From an uncultured Gemmatimonadota bacterium (GTDB lineage: Bacteria; Gemmatimonadota; Gemmatimonadetes; Gemmatimonadales; Gemmatimonadaceae): a stretch of 5,244 bases of DNA. The stretch covers positions 1 to 5,244 of the forward strand of contig CAMPKM010000248.1 in NCBI GenBank assembly GCA_946887155.1. Direction: 5' to 3'. Both the position numbers and the translations under genes were made by a program. Shown in pieces: positions 1-5,244 of this stretch. The first letter of the stretch is position 1. Each line of letters starts with the position of its first letter. The notes under the pieces are model-generated. The model saw nothing but the letters and a program-made list of their open reading frames with translations, did no database searches and was not told the origin of the DNA.

Positions 1-1100
1 ATCGGGCACTCGAAGGGTTCGTGTACGCGGTAACGCCGTTCAACTTCACGACGATCGGCGGCAACCTGCCGACCGCGCCGGCGCTCATGGGGAACGTCGC
101 GATCTGGAAGCCGGCATCGAGTGCGATGCTCTCGGCCTACTACGTGATGAAGCTGCTGCAGGAGGCGGGACTGCCGCCGGGCGTCGTGAACTTCGTGCCG
201 GGCGACCCGGTGATGATCAGCGAGAAGGTGCTGAACAGCCATGACCTGGCCGGCGTGCACTTCACCGGCAGCACGGGCGTGTTCAACAGCATGTGGAAGA
301 CGATCGGCGCGAACATGGGCCGGTACCGAACCTATCCGCGCATCGTGGGCGAGACCGGCGGCAAGGATTTCATCATCGCGCATCCATCGGCGGACCCGAA
401 GGCGGTGGCGGTGGCGATCGCGCGTGGCGGCTTCGAGTACCAGGGGCAGAAGTGTTCGGCGGCGAGCCGGGCTTATATCCCGAAGTCGATGTGGAACGAG
501 GTCCGCGACCGCACGGTAGGCATCATCGAGGACATCCGGATGGGAGACGTCCGCGACTTCCGGAACTTCATGGGCGCGGTGATCGACCAGAAGTCGTTCG
601 ACAAGATCAGCGGCTACCTGGCCGACGCGAAGCAGAACGCGCGGGTGATCGCCGGCGGCAACGCCCAGGGGGAGACGGGCTATTTCATCGAGCCGACGCT
701 GGTCGAGGCGCCGTCGCCCGACTACCGGCTGCTGTGCGAAGAGATTTTTGGCCCGGTGGTGACGGTGTGGGTCTACGACGACGCGAAGTGGAGCGAGACG
801 TTAGGCATCGTGGACGAGACGTCGCCGTACGCGCTGACCGGCGCGGTGTTCGCCAACGACCGCTCGGCGGTCCACGAGGCGTCGACACGGCTCCGGAATG
901 CGGCCGGCAACTTCTACATCAACGACAAGCCGACGGGCGCCGTGGTGGGCCAGCAGCCGTTTGGCGGCGCCCGGGCATCGGGCACGAACGACAAGGCGGG
1001 CTCGAAGTGGAACCTGATGCGCTGGGTGAGCCCGCGCAGCGTGAAGGAAACGCTGGTACCGCCGACGGACTATCGGTATCCGTTCCTGGCGGCGGAGTAA
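1..1100 (+). CDS. pruA: L-glutamate gamma-semialdehyde (1-pyrroline-5-carboxylate) dehydrogenase, ALDH4 type, 5'-truncated
   Basis: NAD-dependent oxidation of glutamate semialdehyde (the open form of pyrroline-5-carboxylate) to glutamate, the second step of proline catabolism; a cytosolic enzyme. The frame is open to the left window edge (first whole codon at 3, reading RALEGFVYAVTPFNFT), so the GTG at 21 is an internal valine and the true start lies outside. Numbering from that GTG, the visible ALDH landmarks are the oxyanion-hole Asn8 in FNFT, the nucleotide-binding FTGSTGVF at 81-88, the general base Glu111 in ETGGKD, the catalytic Cys145 in GQKCSA, EEIFGP at 240-245, and the ALDH4-characteristic stretch around QQPFGGARASGTNDKAG at 311-327. 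About 366 residues are present; family members are about 540, so roughly the N-terminal third is missing because of the window cut, not a mutation. It ends in TAA. Leu261 uses TTA, rare here, inside a GTTAGGC motif. Family assignment is firm. A fused PutA origin is unlikely because the C-terminus ends like the stand-alone enzyme, but the missing N-terminus cannot be checked. Confidence 0.95.
   Translation, partial: RALEGFVYAVTPFNFTTIGGNLPTAPALMGNVAIWKPASSAMLSAYYVMKLLQEAGLPPGVVNFVPGDPVMISEKVLNSHDLAGVHFTGSTGVFNSMWKTIGANMGRYRTYPRIVGETGGKDFIIAHPSADPKAVAVAIARGGFEYQGQKCSAASRAYIPKSMWNEVRDRTVGIIEDIRMGDVRDFRNFMGAVIDQKSFDKISGYLADAKQNARVIAGGNAQGETGYFIEPTLVEAPSPDYRLLCEEIFGPVVTVWVYDDAKWSETLGIVDETSPYALTGAVFANDRSAVHEASTRLRNAAGNFYINDKPTGAVVGQQPFGGARASGTNDKAGSKWNLMRWVSPRSVKETLVPPTDYRYPFLAAE
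799..806 (+). repeat. GTTAGGC motif copy 1 (CGTTAGGC, in pruA)
   Basis: CGTTAGGC reads ACG-TTA-GGC (Thr-Leu-Gly). The TTA is the only in-frame TTA codon in this gene. Confidence 0.6.
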
Positions 1101-1106
1101 CTGGTG

Positions 1107-1178
1107 GTGGTTAGTGGTTATTGGTACTGAGTACCAGTATTGAGTTACAGGTACCCAGTACCGATAACCACCAACCAC
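1107..1178. repeat. Imperfect 23-bp hairpin in the pruA-phzF gap
   Basis: Arms 1107-1129 and 1156-1178 are reverse complements at 21 of 23 positions, and one of the two exceptions is a G-T wobble. The loop is 26 nt (1130-1155). Two 13-nt near-palindromes, GGTACTGAGTACC at 1123-1135 and GGTACCCAGTACC at 1150-1162, are nested in it and are reverse complements of each other with one mismatch. The stretch is clearly poorer in GC than the flanking genes. It lies 7 nt after the pruA stop and ends 11 nt before the phzF start. It could be an intergenic repeat element, a transcription-attenuating hairpin (there is no T-tract, so not a classic intrinsic terminator) or an operator. The structure is seen; the role is unknown. 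Confidence 0.8.
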
Positions 1179-1189
1179 TGTCCCACACT

Positions 1190-2098
1190 ATGGCCTCTTA
1201 CCGCTTCGTAACCTGCGACGTTTTCACGAAAGTCCGATTCGGGGGCAACCAGCTCGCGGTGCTGCCCGACGCGCGCGGGCTGTCGGACGAGCAGATGGCG
1301 TCGATCGCGCGCGAGTTCAATTACTCGGAAACGACGTTCGTTCTGCCGCCTCGAGATCCGGCGAACACTCGTTATGTGCGCATCTTCACCCCCGGCGGTG
1401 AGCTGACCTTTGCCGGTCACCCGACGGTCGGGACGGCGCATGCCCTGGCTGCCCTCGGCGAGATCGAGCTGACAGGACCCGAAACGCGGATCGTGCTCGA
1501 AGAGAAAGTCGGGCCGATCCCGGTCGTCATCCGCTCGAAGGACGGCCAGCCCGTGCACTGCCAGTTCGCGGTGGCACAATTGCCGGAAGTCGTCGCCCCG
1601 ATGCCGCCGCCGGCAACGCTGGCGGCCATCCTGTCCATCGATGAGAACGACCTGCTCGACGACGGCTGGCCGGCGCAGGTGGTCTCGTGCGGGACACCGT
1701 TCGGGCTCGTACCGGTCCGGAACCGGACCGTGGTGGCGAAGTCGCGCATCAACCTCGACCTGCACCAGCGGCACCTGATGAAGACGCCCGGCGAGATGGT
1801 GATGATCTTCGCCCTAGACCCGGAAGACCCGCGTCACGACGTGCGCGCCCGGATGTACGCCCCGGGGATCAACATCGCCGAAGACCCGGCGACCGGCAGC
1901 GCCTGCGCAGCGTTAGGCGGCTACCTCGGCGATCGCGCGTCGGGCGACGGGGCACTGCGCTGGGTGGTGGAACAGGGCTACGAGATGGGCCGGCCAAGCC
2001 TCATTGAACTCGAGGCGGATCGCGCCGCCGGCCGCATAACGGCCGTGCGCGTGGGCGGGGCGACAGTAATGGTGTCGGAGGGTCGAATTACCCTTTGA
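1190..2098 (+). CDS. PhzF-family (phenazine biosynthesis-like) isomerase/epimerase-fold protein
   Basis: This is a complete 302-residue protein of the PhzF family, which shares the duplicated diaminopimelate-epimerase fold; PhzF itself isomerises trans-2,3-dihydro-3-hydroxyanthranilate in phenazine synthesis. The N-terminal half opens with YRFVTCDVFT and FGGNQLAV (residues 4-24). The catalytic glutamate is Glu47 in FNYSETTFV. The RIFTPGGELTFAGHPTVG block (64-81) carries His77, and EDPATGSA (231-238) carries Asp232 and Ser237. These match Glu45, His74, Asp208 and Ser213 of Pseudomonas PhzF, so the acid/base set looks intact. The frame is open further upstream to a TTG at 1121, but that part runs through the hairpin repeat; the ATG at 1190 gives the usual family N-terminus and is preferred. 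No good Shine-Dalgarno precedes it (TCCCACACT). No other phenazine genes are present, so the substrate is unknown; most PhzF-like proteins in genomes are not phenazine enzymes. Position after pruA permits, but does not prove, co-transcription. Leu242 is a TTA codon within CGTTAGGC. Confidence 0.93.
   Translation: MASYRFVTCDVFTKVRFGGNQLAVLPDARGLSDEQMASIAREFNYSETTFVLPPRDPANTRYVRIFTPGGELTFAGHPTVGTAHALAALGEIELTGPETRIVLEEKVGPIPVVIRSKDGQPVHCQFAVAQLPEVVAPMPPPATLAAILSIDENDLLDDGWPAQVVSCGTPFGLVPVRNRTVVAKSRINLDLHQRHLMKTPGEMVMIFALDPEDPRHDVRARMYAPGINIAEDPATGSACAALGGYLGDRASGDGALRWVVEQGYEMGRPSLIELEADRAAGRITAVRVGGATVMVSEGRITL
1911..1918 (+). repeat. GTTAGGC motif copy 2 (CGTTAGGC, in the PhzF-like gene)
   Basis: CGTTAGGC reads GCG-TTA-GGC (Ala-Leu-Gly), holding the only in-frame TTA codon of the gene. 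Confidence 0.6.
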
Positions 2099-2145
2099 GG
2101 TTCACGCTATTTGATGTGGGTGGATGAGTGATTCGCGAAAGACAA

Positions 2146-2297
2146 ACCGCCAAGGACGCCAAGTGACGCCGAGGTCACACCATCAGGTCTGGAACACATC
2201 GAGACGCGGTCGAAAAAACGTGGTCCCCCATTTCCTGCAGCCTCACCTCGCCGACCTGACGTCGCGCAACCTTGGCGTTCTCGGCGTCCTTGGCGGT
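2146..2297. repeat. Fold-back intergenic repeat element with 9-nt tandem units in both arms
   Basis: The left arm (2146-2175) reads ACCGCCAAGGACGCC followed by AAGTGACGCCGAGGT. The right arm (2269-2297) is its reverse complement, with 15 identical bases at the outer end and an approximate match at the inner end. Each arm is built of about three 9-nt units of the type CGCCAAGGA. The 93-nt centre has short further complementarity (CAGGTC 2184-2189 with GACCTG 2253-2258). It fills the gap between convergent phzF and mscL, so it could end transcription from both sides. Small open frames on both strands here are by-products of the repeat: the 9-nt period translates as three-residue repeats such as AKD-AEN-AKV on the minus strand. 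Arrays of CGCCAAGGA-like units are, to my recollection, a common intergenic repeat type in many bacterial genomes. No transposase is seen. Confidence 0.8.
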
Positions 2298-2343
2298 GAA
2301 AGCATGGTGCAGAATCACGCTACGACTCTGAACGACTGAACAA

Positions 2344-2358
2344 ACTGGTAGCCCCAGT
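2344..2358 (-). terminator. Weak hairpin downstream of mscL
   Basis: On the minus strand, 10 nt after the mscL TGA, ACTGG is followed by a 5-nt loop and CCAGT, then TTTGTT. A 5-bp stem with an interrupted T-run is marginal for an intrinsic terminator. The larger fold-back repeat further downstream (2146-2297) could serve instead. Confidence 0.3.
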
Positions 2359-2368
2359 AATCCGATCC

Positions 2369-2683
2369 TCAAGCCGCCGGCTTCGGCTTAACAAATGCTT
2401 TCGCAAACGAATAGCATACGAAGCCGATCACGAGGAAGTTGATCACGTTCCCGATGATGTTGCCGATCAGCATCTTCGGCCCATCGGCTCCGGCTGAAGT
2501 CAGCGGGATGTACCAGTCCTTCCAGTTCCCACCGGTAGCGGCTGTGGCAAGGTTCACGACCGGCATGATCACGTCATCGACCACCGATGTGACCAGCTTG
2601 TTCAACGCCAGGCCAAGGATGACGGCGATCGCCAGTCCGATGATGTTGTCCTTGACCAGGAATGCCTTGAAGTCCTTCCACAT
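2369..2683 (-). CDS. mscL: Large-conductance mechanosensitive channel MscL, short form
   Basis: This is an inner-membrane homopentameric channel that opens under membrane tension and releases solutes on osmotic downshock. The 104-residue protein starts with an amphipathic MWKDFKAFLVKDN, then TM1 (about 14-40; NIIGLAIAVILGLALNKL) running into VTSVVDDVIMP, the diagnostic MscL signature. A periplasmic loop (about 46-72; NWKDWYIPLTS) precedes TM2 (about 73-97; IGNIIGNVINFLVIGFVCY). The E. coli gate residues Leu19 and Val23 correspond to Leu17 and Val21; E. coli Gly22 is Ala20 and Asp18 is Gly16 here. The protein stops with FAKAFVKPKPAA directly after TM2, so the usual cytoplasmic helix bundle is missing (E. 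coli MscL has 136 residues). The ATG start has a GAGAGG Shine-Dalgarno 6 nt upstream. It lies 99 nt downstream of the large outer-membrane gene on the same strand; the repeat-bearing gap between them argues for its own promoter, though none is clear. Confidence 0.95.
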   Translation of the reverse strand: MWKDFKAFLVKDNIIGLAIAVILGLALNKLVTSVVDDVIMPVVNLATAATGGNWKDWYIPLTSAGADGPKMLIGNIIGNVINFLVIGFVCYSFAKAFVKPKPAA

Positions 2684-2689
2684 TTTCCG

Positions 2690-2695
2690 CCTCTC
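2690..2695 (-). promoter_or_regulatory. Shine-Dalgarno of mscL
   Basis: The minus strand reads GAGAGG, then a 6-nt spacer (CGGAAA), then the mscL ATG. This supports the chosen start and fits the conserved MscL N-terminus. Confidence 0.65.
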
Positions 2696-2728
2696 AGGTG
2701 AGGGACGAGGCGAAACATAGGTCGAGAA

Positions 2729-2768
2729 TTGGTGGTTGGATATTGGTTACCTGAACCGAGTATTGGTG
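2729..2768. repeat. Copy related to the pruA-phzF intergenic repeat
   Basis: This AT-richer stretch shares words with the reverse complement of 1131-1175: TGGTGGTT at the start, then GGT(T)ACCTG, AAC, and TA(T/C)TGG at the end, in the same order with small gaps. Unlike the first copy it does not form a long hairpin. It sits just downstream of the stop codon of the large outer-membrane gene and upstream of mscL. It suggests a dispersed, degenerate intergenic repeat family rather than coding sequence. The alignment was made by eye. Confidence 0.5.
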
Positions 2769-2782
2769 CGGCCCTGTTGCCG

Positions 2783-5244
2783 CTAGAATCTCGCTTCGAG
2801 GTAAAGATCGAAGCGAAATCGCTTGCTCGGGTAAATACCGCGGGCAAGATCGGCGCGGACCAGGCCGTCCATGAACGACATTCCCACACCAGCGCCGGAC
2901 ATCGGGCGGCCCGGATGGCTCCACATCGAGCGCGGACCGGCCCATCCGATGTCGCCAAACACGACACCACGAGCGGCGGCTATTCCGCGACCGATCTCCA
3001 GTCTCGAGAGCCAATACGTCTCCCCGCCTTGCGTCCCGGGACGCTGACCGCGGACGGTTTCGGTTCCGCCGAGCAGGAACTGTCGCTGCACCGGCGCCTG
3101 GTCGGAGATGCCGGCGCCGACCGTCAACGACGCAGCTACTCGCTGACCGAACCCGCGCGACACCGTCAGGTCGACGGCAGCTCGCGAGTACAGCCCGCCG
3201 TCCACGCTGTCGGCACCCGGATCAAACAGCCCACCCTCGAGGCGCAACTCGCTGAACGCGCGCCACCCCTGGGGATCGAGGCCGGCACTTCGAACATCAC
3301 GGATCGCGAGACCGGCCACATTGCCCCGCGTGGCAACGATGTTCTCCGTGAACTCCGTTCCGGTTCCCATGGCGTGCGCGAGGCTGAACGCCGTCGTCAC
3401 CTCGGCTTCGCTGTGATGTTCGGCGAAGAACCGCGTCGTCAGGCTCCCGTCGGAGATGGACCTGGTGAGGTCGAGTCCCGCGCTCCGATAGTAGAATCCA
3501 TCATCCCGGCCGAACAGGAACGCGCCGAGCCCGGCGCCGAAGGACAGCGGCGCTCCCCAGTCGCTGACCACCGCCAGGCGCCGGTAACCGGCCAGCCGCC
3601 ACATGGTACGGACGTTGCTGCGGGATCCCCCGAGCTCGCGGTTAGGCGACCAGTCTCCGGCGCCAATCCTGGCCGATCCGTCGATCGCGTATCCCTTCCC
3701 GAGCTCGGTCGAGGCCGCGATCCCCGTCGAGAGCCCTTCGACACGGTTGTACCGGGTCATCGGGAGCCCGTACTGGTACGTCAACGGACGCGGTGACCAT
3801 GCCGATTGCAGCGAAAAGTCGAGTGCCTTGAGCAATTCATCCCGTTCGCCTGAGCCGAAAATGTCCTCACCCGAGTCGTAGATCGACGCGGAGAGATCGG
3901 GCGATGTGAGCAGGACCGTCGAGTCGCAGGGGACGCGGACGTTCATCTGCAGCGCGCCCTCGTATCGATCCCAGGCGCGCGTGTACGAGCCCGTGGCGGC
4001 GCATTCCTGTTCCCGCCGGCGCGCCCGGCGTTCAGCCGCGTCGCCCGCCGCGCGCGCAACCGCCCGGTTCCTGGCGCGGCGTTCCTCCCGGGTGAGGGAG
4101 TCGTAGGACGTCGTGTCACCGCCGAAAAGCGAGTCCCAGACCGAGCGTGGCGGCGGTTTCAGCGCGGGCATGGCTTCGGGGCCGTTCACGCTGGCGTACG
4201 AAAATGATTCCTCGATACGGACCGGTACGCGCATGAAGCTCGCCTGCGCCTTCGCCTCGGCGTACTGCGTGCGCGGGAGCCAGAAGCGGCCGCCGAACAA
4301 TCCGTATTCGATCGTGACCGCTTCGAGGTTGGCCTTGAGTGGTGACATCAACCCGCGGACCCAGCCGGGGATGTCGTCCTCCTCCTCGAGCTCGCGAAGT
4401 TCGTTCATGCCGCCGCTGCGTGAGGGATCTTCCCGGGACCGTTGCGACTCTTCCTTCGCCACGGCCCAGATGTCCATCGGCGCGGAAAACCGGTAGACGG
4501 CTCGCACGAGCTGTCCGCTGGAGTTGTCGAACCAGAACGATCCGACCGAGAGCCGCCATTCAGGGCGCCGCGGCTCCACGCGCAGCTCACGCAGCGTGAT
4601 GCGATTCCCGCCGGGGAGCGTGAAGATGAGCGAGTCGCCGCTCGAGTAGCGGTAATATGCCTCCGAGCCTAACGCGATCGGGTGGACGAGCTCGCGGTCG
4701 TCGACTTCGGCGCGAGCGAGCCCGTTGCCGCCGATCCAGAGCGCTTCCTTGCCGGGATAATACGGCACCGGCGTGATCATCCCGCCCTCGAAGTCAGCCT
4801 TGCCGCCAAACGCGGGGGCGACTGACCGCTCCCCCGTGATTTCGACCAGGGCGCCCTGCTCGCGGCTCCATCGTACGCGTGAGGCAACTTCCGTTCGGAA
4901 GAGCAGTCGTTCGCGGCCGATCGCGCGAAAGCCGAGCCCGACCGACACGCGCTGGTACGCCTTGGCGTCGTAGGACTGCAGGCTGGAATCCTGGCGCAGC
5001 CTGGCGGCGCGTGCGCGGTAGAGAAGGTCCCTCGCACCGGGGTCGGCGAACGCAGTCCGCTCGAGTTCGGCGGTTACAGAGTCCCGCCGCGGCGGACGCC
5101 GCCTGTCATCGTCGGATCCACGGCGTATCGACTCCTCGATGACGATGTTAAGGGAGTCGCGGCGCCGCTGTCTCAGGCTGTCCTCGCGGGTCTGGGGCGC
5201 GATCTTGACGGGCACCTGCAGTGCCAGGGACAGTGCGACGACAG
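2783..5244 (-). CDS. Omp85-type outer-membrane beta-barrel protein with DUF5686-like periplasmic region, 5'-truncated
   Basis: The frame runs off the right edge. Upstream of a GTG at 5215 the codons still read VVALSLALQ, a signal-peptide hydrophobic core, so this GTG is probably internal and the start lies just outside. Numbering from it (810 residues), 1-60 is a charged, Arg-rich linker. Residues 61-345 resemble the periplasmic part of DUF5686 proteins (SLQSYDAKAYQRV at 78-90; a beta-rich region with SFWFDNSSGQLVRAVYRF; YGLFGGRFWLPR at 304-315). Residues 373-404 form an Arg/Ala-rich helix. Residues 463-810 are a barrel beginning with YNRVEGLSTG (489-498) and containing LLGGTETVRGQRPG (714-727), which matches the Omp85 loop-6 VRG motif. 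The chain ends in the aromatic beta-signal DLYLEARF, as expected for BAM-dependent insertion. No POTRA repeats are obvious. Its function is unknown: such barrels may take part in export or surface assembly. The only cysteines are 405 and 430. Leu182 is TTA within CGTTAGGC. The exact family name is inferred from motif resemblance; the outer-membrane barrel call is firmer. Confidence 0.82.
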   Translation of the reverse strand, partial: VVALSLALQVPVKIAPQTREDSLRQRRRDSLNIVIEESIRRGSDDDRRRPPRRDSVTAELERTAFADPGARDLLYRARAARLRQDSSLQSYDAKAYQRVSVGLGFRAIGRERLLFRTEVASRVRWSREQGALVEITGERSVAPAFGGKADFEGGMITPVPYYPGKEALWIGGNGLARAEVDDRELVHPIALGSEAYYRYSSGDSLIFTLPGGNRITLRELRVEPRRPEWRLSVGSFWFDNSSGQLVRAVYRFSAPMDIWAVAKEESQRSREDPSRSGGMNELRELEEEDDIPGWVRGLMSPLKANLEAVTIEYGLFGGRFWLPRTQYAEAKAQASFMRVPVRIEESFSYASVNGPEAMPALKPPPRSVWDSLFGGDTTSYDSLTREERRARNRAVARAAGDAAERRARRREQECAATGSYTRAWDRYEGALQMNVRVPCDSTVLLTSPDLSASIYDSGEDIFGSGERDELLKALDFSLQSAWSPRPLTYQYGLPMTRYNRVEGLSTGIAASTELGKGYAIDGSARIGAGDWSPNRELGGSRSNVRTMWRLAGYRRLAVVSDWGAPLSFGAGLGAFLFGRDDGFYYRSAGLDLTRSISDGSLTTRFFAEHHSEAEVTTAFSLAHAMGTGTEFTENIVATRGNVAGLAIRDVRSAGLDPQGWRAFSELRLEGGLFDPGADSVDGGLYSRAAVDLTVSRGFGQRVAASLTVGAGISDQAPVQRQFLLGGTETVRGQRPGTQGGETYWLSRLEIGRGIAAARGVVFGDIGWAGPRSMWSHPGRPMSGAGVGMSFMDGLVRADLARGIYPSKRFRFDLYLEARF
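3641..3647 (+). repeat. GTTAGGC motif copy 3 (antisense in the outer-membrane gene)
   Basis: GTTAGGC lies on the plus strand, so the gene reads TCG-CCT-AAC-CGC (Ser-Pro-Asn-Arg, about residues 523-526). The motif appears here without a TTA codon. Confidence 0.55.
4667..4674 (-). repeat. GTTAGGC motif copy 4 (CGTTAGGC, sense in the outer-membrane gene)
   Basis: The minus strand reads GCG-TTA-GGC (Ala-Leu-Gly, Leu182), the only in-frame TTA codon in this long gene. Confidence 0.6.

Noticed and set aside
293..1114. 273-codon plus-strand frame overlapping pruA
   Set aside because: It is an out-of-frame shadow: low-complexity Arg/Gly peptide, while the overlapping frame has all ALDH catalytic motifs.
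1107..1178. Hairpin as a classic intrinsic terminator of pruA
   Set aside because: The stem is AT-rich at its base, has a 26-nt loop and lacks a following T-tract on either strand.
1121..1189. TTG at 1121 as an N-terminal extension of the PhzF-like protein
   Set aside because: The extra 23 residues come from the hairpin repeat; the ATG at 1190 gives the family's normal N-terminus.
1145..1774. 209-codon minus-strand frame opposite the PhzF-like gene
   Set aside because: It is Arg-rich with no family resemblance, fully covered by the conserved PhzF-like gene, and its end lies within the hairpin repeat.
2124..2372. Two small frames of 65-71 codons, one per strand, in the phzF-mscL gap
   Set aside because: Both are translations of the 9-nt repeat units (LGVLGVLGGE on one strand, TAKDAENAK on the other), with no ribosome binding site and no domain.
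2729..3796. 355-codon open frame on the plus strand, opposite the large outer-membrane gene
   Set aside because: Composition is Arg/Pro/Gly-rich with no recognisable domain, and the opposite frame carries clear barrel motifs; long antisense frames are expected at this GC content. It also begins inside the intergenic repeat.
5213..5215. GTG at 5215 as the start of the outer-membrane protein
   Set aside because: Codons upstream still encode a signal-peptide-like hydrophobic run (VVALSLALQ) up to the window edge, so the real start is beyond 5244.
1..5244. A multi-gene novel system such as defence, secretion or a biosynthetic cluster
   Set aside because: The four genes are of familiar types on two strands, separated by repeat-bearing gaps, with no linking signature; no CRISPR, toxin-antitoxin pair or mobile-element enzyme is visible.

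Overview
The window is GC-rich, densely coding bacterial chromosome (four genes, no RNA genes, phage genes or transposases seen). A Gram-negative host is clear from the outer-membrane beta-barrel gene. The DUF5686-like/Omp85 barrel, the repeat-bearing AT-richer intergenic gaps and the overall style fit a soil-type lineage such as Gemmatimonadota, but that placement is inference from protein flavour only.

Layout: positions 1-1100 (+) hold the 3' two-thirds of an ALDH4-type L-glutamate gamma-semialdehyde (pyrroline-5-carboxylate) dehydrogenase, the last step of proline catabolism. After an 89-nt gap filled by a 23-bp imperfect hairpin comes a complete PhzF-family isomerase-like gene (1190-2098, +). 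A convergent intergenic region (2099-2368) contains a fold-back element whose arms are tandem 9-nt units; it separates the + genes from two - strand genes. These are a short mscL mechanosensitive channel (2369-2683) and, upstream of it across a second repeat-bearing gap, a very large outer-membrane protein (2783 to beyond 5244) with a DUF5686-like periplasmic part and an Omp85-type C-terminal barrel.

The two + genes are plausibly amino-acid related (proline/glutamate catabolism plus an epimerase-fold enzyme), and the two - genes are envelope proteins, but nothing shows that either pair works as one system. I see no defence system, CRISPR array or obviously new multi-gene system. The most interesting signals are non-gene ones. 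The octamer core GTTAGGC occurs four times and contains every in-frame TTA codon I could find in the window, and two distinct families of intergenic inverted repeats are present.
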